A stretch of 43,508 bases of DNA, from the NCBI GenBank assembly GCA_963169455.1, contig CAUJDW010000051.1, positions 1 through 43,508 of the forward strand, in the 5' to 3' direction. The stretch comes from Bacteroidota bacterium (GTDB taxonomy: Bacteria > Bacteroidota > Bacteroidia > Chitinophagales > Saprospiraceae). Positions 7,338 to 14,568 of this stretch are shown here, piece after piece; within the stretch, counting starts at the first letter, position 1; each line of letters starts with the position of its first letter. A program made the translations under genes and the position numbers. The notes below the pieces were generated by a model. That model was not told the DNA's origin. It made no database searches and saw only the letters and a list, made by a program, of their open reading frames with translations.

Positions 7338-9761
7338 TTATTTTTTCCACTTCAGCCGCAGGCTGTTCCCCACCACACTGACACTACTCAGCGCCATGGC
7401 GGCGCCGGCGATCATGGGGTTGAGCAAAAACCCTGTGAGCGGATACAATACGCCGGCCGCAACCGGTATGCCGATCAGGTTGTAGATAAAAGCCCAGAAA
7501 AGATTCTGGCGGATAGCAGCTACCGTTTGGCGCGACAGCCTTATAGCCGTCGGTATCTTGGTGAGGTCGGAAGATATGATGGTCATTTTGGCAACATCCA
7601 TCGCAATATCGCTCCCTTTGCCCATCGCAATGCTCACATCGGCGCGCGCCAGGGCGGTACTGTCATTGATACCGTCACCGACCATGGCCACTATTTTGCC
7701 TTTGGCCTGCAATTGTTCGATAAATTCCGCTTTCTGATGCGGCAGTACTTCCGCCTGGTAGTGCCGGATTCCGGTCTGTTCGGCCACGCTCTGTGCAGTT
7801 GCGCGGTTATCTCCGGTGAGCATATATACTTCCACGCCCATTTGCTGTAGTTGCTGAATGGCTTCCCTGGAAGCAGCCTTGACCTGGTCCGCAATGGCGA
7901 TCACGGCCAGCGCCTGCTGTTTATCGGCAAACCAGATCACTGATTTGGACTCACGGCTCCATTTGCTGGCTTTTTCCAGCAGGCTTTCCGCCAGTTCGAT
8001 GTGGTTCTCCAGCATCAGGGCTTTGTTGCCGGCGAGGTATAATTCCTGGCCGATCATCGCTTTGGCGCCTTTGCCGGTAATGCTTTCGAAATGGGCAACA
8101 GCTAGTTCGGGCGAGCCGGCGAAGTATTGAACAACTGCTTCGGCCAGGGGGTGTTCCGATTGTTTTTCGAGGTTATACAGGAGGCTGCTTTTTTCGGAGT
8201 CGTTGTGGAGCCAGTATACATCAGTCACCACCGGCCTGCCTTCGGTAATAGTGCCGGTCTTATCCAATACGACGGCGTTGACCTGTTTTGCCAGTTCCAG
8301 GCTTTCGGCGTCCTTGATCAGGATGCCCGCCTCGGCGCCTTTTCCCACGCCGACCATAATAGCAGTTGGTGTAGCGAGTCCCAGTGCGCAGGGGCAGGCG
8401 ATCACCAATACCGTAACCAGAGCCAGCAAAGCCTGGGTGAATCCGTGCTCAGGGCTCAGCACCACCCAGGCCAGGAAAGCCAACAGCGCGATGCCGATAA
8501 CGACCGGAACAAAAATACCGGCGATCTTGTCTACCAGTTTTTGAACAGGCGCCTTGCTTCCCTGGGCATCCTGCACCAGGCGTATAATCTGGGCGAGCAT
8601 AGTATCGGCGCCCACTTTTTGAGCCTGGAACTGAAAGCTGCCCTTCTGATTGATGGTGCCGGCGAATACCTTATCCCCTTCCTGTTTCAAAACAGGAACC
8701 GGTTCGCCACTTAACATACTTTCGTCAACATAGGAGGTTCCCGAGGACAGAATGCCATCGAAGGCGATCTTTCCCCCGGGTTTTACCAGGATGACATCGC
8801 CGGAATGCACCTGGTCAATAGGCATTTCCATTTGATGTCCTCCTTCGTGTACGACTGTCACGGTTTTGGGCTGTAACCCCATTAGCTTCTTGATAGCCGT
8901 GGAGGTATTCCCTTTGGCTTTTTCTTCCAGGAGTTTGCCAAGCAGGATAAAGACGATGATCACTGCCGCCGCTTCAAAATATACATGGGGGTGCAGGCCT
9001 CTGCGATGCCAAAATTCCGGAAACAGCGTATTGAACACACTGAACAGGTAAGCTACGCCGGTGCTAAGGGCTACCAGCGTGTCCATATTGGCCGACCGGT
9101 GCCGGGCCTGTTTCCAGGCATTGATGTAGAACCCTTTGCCTAACCATACCACGACCGGAGTGGAGAGTACCCACATAATGTAGTTGGCATAAGGCATATC
9201 CATAAAGAACATGCCGATGGCCACAACCGGCAAGGTTAAAATTGCGGCGCTGAAGGTACGGCGCTTCAGCTGGCTGAAGTATTCTTCCTGGAGGGTCTCC
9301 AGGGTTTCCGCCTGCTGTTTGCCTTCTTCCAGTAAGAGGTCGTAGCCGATCGACTGTACCGCCTGCCGAAGAGCTTCCGCCGTTGTAATACCGGGCAGGT
9401 ATTCTACCTGTACGGCCGCGCCAGCAAAGTTCACGGCAGCAGTGACCACACCCGGCTGGGCTTTCAGTATGCTTTCTACACTTATAGCGCAGGAAGCACA
9501 GGTCATATGCAATACCGGGAAGGTTGCTTTGACGGCCGGCACACCGTAGCCCAGGCCGCGGATAGCCTTTACGGCTTCCGGCAGTACTTCGGCAGAATGC
9601 TTTGCAGTGATAACGGCCCGCCGGTTGTTCAGCTCGACCTTATGGGCCAGAATACCCGGTACGGCATCCAACCCACGGCCTACGATCAGCGCGCAATGCT
9701 CGCTTTCAACCCCTTCCAGCGGGATCTGAATACTGTTGATTTTTGCTTCTATTGTAGTCAT
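7338..9761 (-). CDS. copA: Copper-translocating P-type ATPase
   Basis: This 807-residue P1B-type ATPase exports Cu(I) from the cytoplasm. The N-terminus has two HMA domains; the first is degenerate ('ESEHC', single Cys at 23) and the second has C-A-S-C at 88-91. The membrane CPC ion-binding motif is at 456-458 ('ACPCALG'), and the phosphorylation site DKTGT starts at 500. The HP-locus 'SEHPLAEA' is near 535 and the hinge 'GDGIND' near 695. 'NPMIAGAAMALSSVSVV' near 781 is the Cu-specific last helix with Met and two Ser. The AraC-type gene lies 83 bp upstream on the same strand, and the HMA protein is downstream. Confidence 0.96.
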   Translation of the reverse strand: MTTIEAKINSIQIPLEGVESEHCALIVGRGLDAVPGILAHKVELNNRRAVITAKHSAEVLPEAVKAIRGLGYGVPAVKATFPVLHMTCASCAISVESILKAQPGVVTAAVNFAGAAVQVEYLPGITTAEALRQAVQSIGYDLLLEEGKQQAETLETLQEEYFSQLKRRTFSAAILTLPVVAIGMFFMDMPYANYIMWVLSTPVVVWLGKGFYINAWKQARHRSANMDTLVALSTGVAYLFSVFNTLFPEFWHRRGLHPHVYFEAAAVIIVFILLGKLLEEKAKGNTSTAIKKLMGLQPKTVTVVHEGGHQMEMPIDQVHSGDVILVKPGGKIAFDGILSSGTSYVDESMLSGEPVPVLKQEGDKVFAGTINQKGSFQFQAQKVGADTMLAQIIRLVQDAQGSKAPVQKLVDKIAGIFVPVVIGIALLAFLAWVVLSPEHGFTQALLALVTVLVIACPCALGLATPTAIMVGVGKGAEAGILIKDAESLELAKQVNAVVLDKTGTITEGRPVVTDVYWLHNDSEKSSLLYNLEKQSEHPLAEAVVQYFAGSPELAVAHFESITGKGAKAMIGQELYLAGNKALMLENHIELAESLLEKASKWSRESKSVIWFADKQQALAVIAIADQVKAASREAIQQLQQMGVEVYMLTGDNRATAQSVAEQTGIRHYQAEVLPHQKAEFIEQLQAKGKIVAMVGDGINDSTALARADVSIAMGKGSDIAMDVAKMTIISSDLTKIPTAIRLSRQTVAAIRQNLFWAFIYNLIGIPVAAGVLYPLTGFLLNPMIAGAAMALSSVSVVGNSLRLKWKK

Positions 9762-9844
9762 AATCTTTTTGTTTGATTACGCTACAAAGTTGCAGGAGAG
9801 CTGTCGAAGGGGCGTTACACGATTTCCGGAAAGATTTATATCAT

Positions 9845-10405
9845 TTATACCTCGTCCAGCGGTTTGCGCTTGTCGCTTTTCAGGTTCTTGAAATAGCTGG
9901 GCGTTAGGCCGGTCACCTTCTTAAATTGATTGCTCAAATGTGCCACACTGGAGTAATGCAGTTGAAAGGCGATCTCGCTCAGGGAAAGCTCATCGTATAC
10001 CAGCAGTTCCTTTACTCTTTCAATCTTTTGTGCAATGAAGTATTTTTCGATCGATACCCCTTCTACCTCAGAGAAGAGTTTACTCAGATAGCTATACTCA
10101 TAATGAAGGCGGCTGCTCAGGAAATCGGATAGGTTAGTAGTCAATTCACTGTCTTTTTGATGCACCAATTCAATGATGAGGTTTTTGATATGCTCGATCA
10201 GGCGGCTTTTTTTATCGTCAATTACCTCAAACCCCAAAGGCAACAGAGCCTCATTCAAGGCCTGTTTTTGGGCCAGGCTGAGCACCTCAGCGATCTCCGC
10301 CTCGCCAAGTTCAACAGATAATACGTTCAGGCCTTGCTTTTCCAGTTCAGACCGGACCACCATTTTGCAGCGGTTACAGACCATATTTTTAAGATACAGC
10401 ATCAT
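9845..10405 (-). CDS. AraC-type regulator with an N-terminal metal-binding (HMA-like) domain
   Basis: The N-terminal 80 residues resemble an HMA fold: 'MLYLKNMVCNRCKMVVRSEL' supplies C-x-x-C in the right place, and 'ALLPLGFEVID' matches the domain end. A helical linker leads to an AraC/XylS DNA-binding domain with 'VSIEKYFIAQKIERVKELL', 'LSLSEIAFQLHYSSVAHLSNQFKKVTG' and 'TPSYFKNL'. The start is taken at the ATG pair at 10400-10405 because homologues begin with the metal domain; an upstream in-frame ATG lies at 10444. It is encoded first in the copper block, so it probably senses Cu(I) directly and activates copA and the downstream genes. Confidence 0.85.
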   Translation of the reverse strand: MMLYLKNMVCNRCKMVVRSELEKQGLNVLSVELGEAEIAEVLSLAQKQALNEALLPLGFEVIDDKKSRLIEHIKNLIIELVHQKDSELTTNLSDFLSSRLHYEYSYLSKLFSEVEGVSIEKYFIAQKIERVKELLVYDELSLSEIAFQLHYSSVAHLSNQFKKVTGLTPSYFKNLKSDKRKPLDEV

Positions 10406-10536
10406 AAGTACGCAGGAAGATTGAAAGCCATTTCTTTTAGCCATTGCTAAGTTAAGAATGGTTTAACACTTTTTTTAAACTAGTTCAACTTCCCGCTTAT
10501 TGAGTGCCCATAATTTTGCCCGAAAAAACATCAAAG

Positions 10537-12009
10537 ATGAAAACAAGATTGAGAATGCTCATTGGCCTGTTAGTGCTGGCCAATTTGATCGCCTGTAAAA
10601 AGGATGAGTTTGATCCATCCGTGGAAAACCCAATGGCTGTGGCCGTTAATTTCAGTAATGATATAAGCGTTGCTGAGAATGCCGGCGCCCAGGAGGTTGT
10701 CCTCCAATTCGACAAAACTGCCCAACAGGAAGGCACTATCGAGGTAAAGGCCGTAACGGCTACTCCGGAAGCTTTTCAGTCCAGTCCGGCAGTCGAAGAC
10801 AATCTTATTGTGCTGGCCGTCGCCAAGGGGGATACCCACGCTTCTTTTACCGTCACCCCGGTTAACAACAACATGGAGGACAACGATCGAATTGTCTCCT
10901 TCGAGATCACGGAGGTTACGGAAGGTTTTGAGATCGGAAGTAAGAAGAGCATCGTCATGTCCATTCTGGACGATGAAAACTCCATTACCGCCAATTTCTC
11001 TAACAGCAAGGGTGTGCTGTATGAAAATACCCCAACGGGCCTCGACATCAAGGTGCTGTTTTCCGCTCCTGCTATCCAGACGGGCCAGGTCGTCCTGCAA
11101 CTGGAAGGAATGGCGGAAACCGGGTTGTTTACCACTCAGCCTGCCCTGGACGCCAGCGGGCGAATAGCGTTGCCGGTATCTGCCGGAGCTACCGTAGTAA
11201 GCCTGCTGTTGACTCCCACAGATGATAGGCTGCTCAAAGGACATCACACCCTGGATTTTACCATTGCTGAAACGGAAGGGGGGATTATTAAGGGGCAGGA
11301 ACTATCTTTTAAGCTGAGCTTGCTGGATGACGAATTGGCGGGCAAGGCCAAGTCGTATGAAACCGCCGGCGGGGGCTGGCGGTCGAAAAAGGCCTACCTG
11401 TACGATGAAGATGGCCGCATACTGGCTGTCCAATGGGAAACCGAAACTCCGTTTCTGCGCACCGGAACCGACACCTATTACTATGCCGCTAACGGCCTCA
11501 TTGAACGGGTAAACCACACCCCTGAACAGGATGAGTATTTTTATCAGGAAAACGGCCGGATTGTGCGCTCGGAAACCATCAAGAACGGCGTGAAGACGGA
11601 ATACAGTGAATATGATTACGACCTGGCTGGTAATGTCGGCGGGCAGGCACAATATCGTCGCCAATCCAACGGCGCCTACACCCTGTCGTTCCTTTACCAT
11701 TATCTGTACGATTTCAACGGCAACCTCTACAGCCAGCTGACTTATATCCCAGGGGATGATCCGCAAAATCCGATCCTGATCTCTACCCGTACCTATGAAT
11801 CGTATTTGAATATCCCCAATCCATTCCCGGTATTAGAGGTGATCCCTGGTATTCAGGCGCAGCCTTTCCTGCCGGTATCCTACCGAATTGAGGAAAACGG
11901 ATCGAGCCTGTCTTATAGTTTCTCCTACGAGTTCGATGGGGCCGGAAACCTGATAAAACGAACCACTTCCGGGAGCGGATCAGAGGTAACAACCTACCAA
12001 TACTATTGA
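10537..12009 (+). CDS. Lipoprotein with Calx-beta-like and YD-like repeats
   Basis: The start at 10537 (MKTRLRMLIG) precedes a lipobox 'LANLIAC' with the acylated Cys at position 20, so this is a membrane-anchored lipoprotein of 490 residues. The first half has two or three repeats of the pattern 'NFS...V.EN......V.F' ending in 'ILDDE' and 'LLDDE', which resembles Calx-beta domains. The second half is rich in 'YDEDGRILAVQ', 'YYAANGLIERV' and 'YEFDGAGNLIKRT', short YD-type strands. It diverges from the copper regulator with 131 bp between starts. No direct link to copper is visible. Function unknown. Confidence 0.75.
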   Translation: MKTRLRMLIGLLVLANLIACKKDEFDPSVENPMAVAVNFSNDISVAENAGAQEVVLQFDKTAQQEGTIEVKAVTATPEAFQSSPAVEDNLIVLAVAKGDTHASFTVTPVNNNMEDNDRIVSFEITEVTEGFEIGSKKSIVMSILDDENSITANFSNSKGVLYENTPTGLDIKVLFSAPAIQTGQVVLQLEGMAETGLFTTQPALDASGRIALPVSAGATVVSLLLTPTDDRLLKGHHTLDFTIAETEGGIIKGQELSFKLSLLDDELAGKAKSYETAGGGWRSKKAYLYDEDGRILAVQWETETPFLRTGTDTYYYAANGLIERVNHTPEQDEYFYQENGRIVRSETIKNGVKTEYSEYDYDLAGNVGGQAQYRRQSNGAYTLSFLYHYLYDFNGNLYSQLTYIPGDDPQNPILISTRTYESYLNIPNPFPVLEVIPGIQAQPFLPVSYRIEENGSSLSYSFSYEFDGAGNLIKRTTSGSGSEVTTYQYY

Positions 12010-12104
12010 TACCGGTACAGATATATGGTTCCCGGAACGTTAATCCCGCTCTGTAATCACCCACTAGACTTCATCATACAGAATTGGCCTCAAAGAACAT
12101 AATC

Positions 12105-12146
12105 CATCCCGAATTTCAGCCTGGCCTTAAGTTCGGGATGCTTTTA
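12105..12146 (+). terminator. Rho-independent terminator after the lipoprotein gene
   Basis: CATCCCGAA at 12105-12113 pairs with TTCGGGATG at 12132-12140, a 9-bp stem, followed by CTTTTAT. It lies about 95 bp downstream of the lipoprotein stop. Confidence 0.6.
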
Positions 12147-12239
12147 TGATGAGCTCCCTTCATTTTTTGTACAATCTGTTGTACAGATTTCAACTCCTCT
12201 CAATTAAATCATTGAATATCAATATTTTGTATGCCTGAA

Positions 12240-12303
12240 TTCAAAGCCCCGTCCGGGCCACTTTAATCACAAACCCTTGTAAACCATTGATTTACAAGGG
12301 TTT
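12240..12303 (+). other. tRNA 3'-end-like sequence plus terminator (candidate attachment-site scar)
   Basis: TTCAAAGCCCCGTCCGGGCCAC (given here in two parts: TTCAAAGCCCCG at 12240-12251 and TCCGGGCCAC at 12252-12261) reads like a T-loop, the 3' half of a T-stem and a 3' acceptor strand. There is no matching 5' half upstream, so no tRNA is present. A terminator follows at once. Site-specific integration into a tRNA leaves exactly such a 3' duplicate at the far end of an island. The change from low to high GC occurs here, which fits the right boundary of the accessory region. Confidence 0.45.
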
Positions 12304-12310
12304 TTTATTT
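12271..12310 (+). terminator. Strong rho-independent terminator
   Basis: AAACCCTTGTAAA at 12271-12283 pairs perfectly with TTTACAAGGGTTT at 12291-12303 around a 7-base loop, and a T-rich run follows to 12310. It lies directly after the tRNA-like 3' end, as terminators of tRNA genes do. Confidence 0.8.
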
Positions 12311-12414
12311 TAATCTGCTTTTCCGGCCAGGCTTCCGGGTAGGTACACATGCCCTGGAGCATCCAGGAAAAGATCTCGCCATAGTTCTTTTTCAGAAAGT
12401 GCTCCACTTTATTT
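12304..12414 (-). pseudogene. Possible short coding remnant downstream of the Fic fragment
   Basis: In the frame +1 to the Fic fragment, the minus strand reads 'KVEHFLKKNYGEIFSW', then 'MLQGMCTYPEAWPEKQI', without a stop until inside the terminator hairpin. The composition is protein-like (Trp, Tyr, Lys, Glu), but there is no good start codon and no family I recognise. It may be the tail of another degraded gene. Confidence 0.25.
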
Positions 12415-12705
12415 TTAATCCAATGTTTCCTTTTCTCCGGCCAGCAGGGCCAGATTCAGGTAGTAATTGCTTCGGCCCTTTTTGATTTTTTCCAGCAGTT
12501 GCATCTCCGTCAGGGTTTCCAGGTATTTGGCAGCTGTCAGGCGAGAGACCCGGAGGTCTTTTTGCAGCCAGCTGATCTTAGTATAGGGATGCCGGAACAG
12601 GTTGTTGAGCAGGTCCTGGCTGTAGAGTTTCGGCTGTTCTTCCCGAATGCGCTTTTTATAGGTTTGCATAAGCTCGTGTATGCCCTTAATGGTTTTTATG
12701 GTTTG
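12415..12705 (-). pseudogene. Orphan C-terminal fragment of a Fic-family protein
   Basis: From 'TIKTIKGIHELMQTYKKRIR' to the stop, this matches the segment after the Fic core. It includes the linker helix 'QPKLYSQDLLNNLFRHPYTK' and the winged helix 'LRVSRLTAAKYLETL' and 'LLEKIKKGRSNYYLN'. The catalytic HPFxDGNGR core and everything before it are absent. The residues an ATG at 12750 would add upstream (MVKIISFLKYWAGGL) are not native. It could be the missing tail of the split Fic gene at 1.7-2.5 kb or of a second Fic gene. Neither fragment holds the roughly 70 residues between them. Confidence 0.75.
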
Positions 12706-12791
12706 GAGCCCCCCTGCCCAATATTTCAAAAAGCTGATTATTTTTACCACCTTTCAAAAGCGGCTTTATCCAATTTCTTAACCGACTGCGC

Positions 12792-14195
12792 ATGCTGCTG
12801 GCTTTCATCCTGCTGTACCTGATGATGAATCTTTTCATCGGGTACTGGGCATCCGGAAAGGTAAAGGGCGCCCGCGATTTTGTCATTGCCGGGCGGCGGC
12901 TGCCGGTGCTGGTGGCCGGGCCCGCCCTGTTCGCCACCTGGTTCGGTTCCGAGACGATCATGGGGTCTTCCTCCGAATTTGTGGAGGCCGGCGTGCCGGG
13001 CATTATTTCCGACCCTCTGGGAGCAGCCCTGTGCCTGATGCTGGTTGGCCTGTTTTTCGCCCGCCCGATCTACCGCCTGAACATTCTCACCTTCAATGAT
13101 TTTTTTCGGATGCGCTTCAACAGCAGCGTTGAGCTGATCTCCGTGCTGGCCATCGTGCCCTCCTATTTCGGCTGGATCGCTGCCCAGTTGCTGGCGCTGG
13201 CGCTGATCCTCCAGGCCATTCTCGGGCTGCCCATACTGGCCGGCATCCTGCTTTGTGCGGCGGTTGTGGTGGCCTACACCTATACAGGCGGCATGTGGGC
13301 CGTGTCGGCTACCGATTTTGTCCAAACCATAATGATCATCATCGGATTGATCTTCCTGGCGGTTTCTCTGGTTGGGCATGCCGGCGGGCTCAGCCATCTG
13401 GCAGCGCAGCAACCCGGCGATTTTTTCCGCTTTTTCCCCCGGGCCGGCTTCACAGACTGGATGGTTTGGATCGCGGCCTGGATGACCTTCGGGCTGGGGG
13501 GCATTCCCTCGCAGGACATTTTCCAGCGCACCATGTCGGCCAGGTCCGAAAGGGCGGCGGCGCATTCGGCCTTTCTCGCCGGCCTTTTATACCTGAGCAT
13601 CGGCTTGTTTCCGCTCTTCATCGCCCTGGCTGCCCGGCAGTCGTACCCGGGCCTGGCCGAAGGAGAACCGCAGATGTTGCTCCTCGAAGTGGCCATGGCC
13701 CATACCGGCCTGCCCCTGCAGATCCTGTTCTTCGGGGCCCTGATTTCCGCCATCCTGAGCACCACCAGCGGCGCCATTCTGGCGCCGGCCACGGTAATCG
13801 GCGAAAACCTGATCAAGCCCCGTTTCCCCGGCCTGTCCGACGGGCAGCTGCTGCGAGCCATGCGGTACTCCGTTATCGGCGTGACGGCCATCGCCACCGT
13901 CATGGCCAACATGAACTCCAGCATCCACGATCTGGTAGCTTCCTCCACCACTTTATTGCTTACCTCCCTTTTCATCCCGCTGGCCATGGGTTTGTATTGG
14001 AAGAAAGCCTCCTGCGCCGGCGCGCTGGCAGCCATTTTTGGCGGCGCCGGCGCCTGGCTGGCCTGCGAGCTGGCCGCAACGGAAATTCCCGCCACCATTT
14101 TCGGGCTGCTGGGCAGTATGGCGGGCATGGTGGGGGGAAGCCTGCTGGCGCCCGACGAAAGCTATGCGGCGTACCAGGCGGAAGCCACGGGGTAG
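12792..14195 (+). CDS. Sodium:solute symporter (SSS family)
   Basis: This 467-residue integral membrane protein has about 12-13 hydrophobic segments. Typical SSS features are the N-terminal 'NLFIGYWASGKVKGARDFVIAGRRLP', the glycine-rich 'ATWFGSETIMGSSSEFVEAG', 'YTYTGGMWAVSATDFVQTI' and 'GGIPSQDIFQRTMSARSER'. Family members couple Na+ entry to uptake of sugars, amino acids or organic acids; the substrate cannot be read from sequence. It is the first core-like, GC-rich gene to the right of the candidate island border and is transcribed alone. The start at 12792 gives the first membrane segment at once. Confidence 0.92.
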   Translation: MLLAFILLYLMMNLFIGYWASGKVKGARDFVIAGRRLPVLVAGPALFATWFGSETIMGSSSEFVEAGVPGIISDPLGAALCLMLVGLFFARPIYRLNILTFNDFFRMRFNSSVELISVLAIVPSYFGWIAAQLLALALILQAILGLPILAGILLCAAVVVAYTYTGGMWAVSATDFVQTIMIIIGLIFLAVSLVGHAGGLSHLAAQQPGDFFRFFPRAGFTDWMVWIAAWMTFGLGGIPSQDIFQRTMSARSERAAAHSAFLAGLLYLSIGLFPLFIALAARQSYPGLAEGEPQMLLLEVAMAHTGLPLQILFFGALISAILSTTSGAILAPATVIGENLIKPRFPGLSDGQLLRAMRYSVIGVTAIATVMANMNSSIHDLVASSTTLLLTSLFIPLAMGLYWKKASCAGALAAIFGGAGAWLACELAATEIPATIFGLLGSMAGMVGGSLLAPDESYAAYQAEATG

Positions 14196-14230
14196 AACCC
14201 TCGCAAAACCAAAGCGATCCACCCCGTGGC

Positions 14231-14319
14231 TAAAGTTTAAGTTTAAGTTTACTAAACTTAGTTTAAGTTTACTAAACTTTGAAAGTTTAGTAAACTTCAG
14301 GGCTGTAAACTTCAGGGCT
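14231..14319. repeat. Clustered near-palindromic 15-mers and a 15-bp tandem duplication
   Basis: AAGTTTACTAAACTT occurs at 14245-14259 and 14265-14279, and its reverse complement AAGTTTAGTAAACTT at 14283-14297. Each is palindromic except for the central base. GTAAACTTCAGGGCT is then duplicated in tandem at 14290-14304 and 14305-14319. The 373-bp gap between the symporter and the next gene (14196-14568) holds no convincing gene. A short GC-rich hairpin, GGCGCG-CTA-CGCGCC, lies at 14344-14358. The cluster may bind a regulator of the downstream secreted-protein operon. Confidence 0.7.
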
Positions 14320-14568
14320 CTTCAGGCCAGCATTTTACGCATTGGCGCGCTACGCGCCATCCGCCTGCCCACGCACGGCACCCGTGTTCGGGCCCCGCAC
14401 TTTTTTTTCCGCCCAAAAATCGCGATATTACCCAACACAATTTACTCAAGTGTTACAGCACCTCCATTAAACCACCCCAAAATGTACTTCCAGCGGGTAC
14501 TCCTGTTGGCCGCCGCTTCAGGCAGCATTTACCCCAAAACAAATATCTAAAACAGAAAAACAGCCACC

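Noticed and set aside
12240-12261. Intact tRNA gene
   Set aside because: Only a 3'-end-like strand is present; no D-arm, anticodon arm or 5' acceptor strand can be found upstream.
13253-14233. 326-codon ORF overlapping the symporter in another frame
   Set aside because: It is Arg/His-rich, as alternate frames of GC-rich genes are; the symporter frame has the membrane segments and family motifs.
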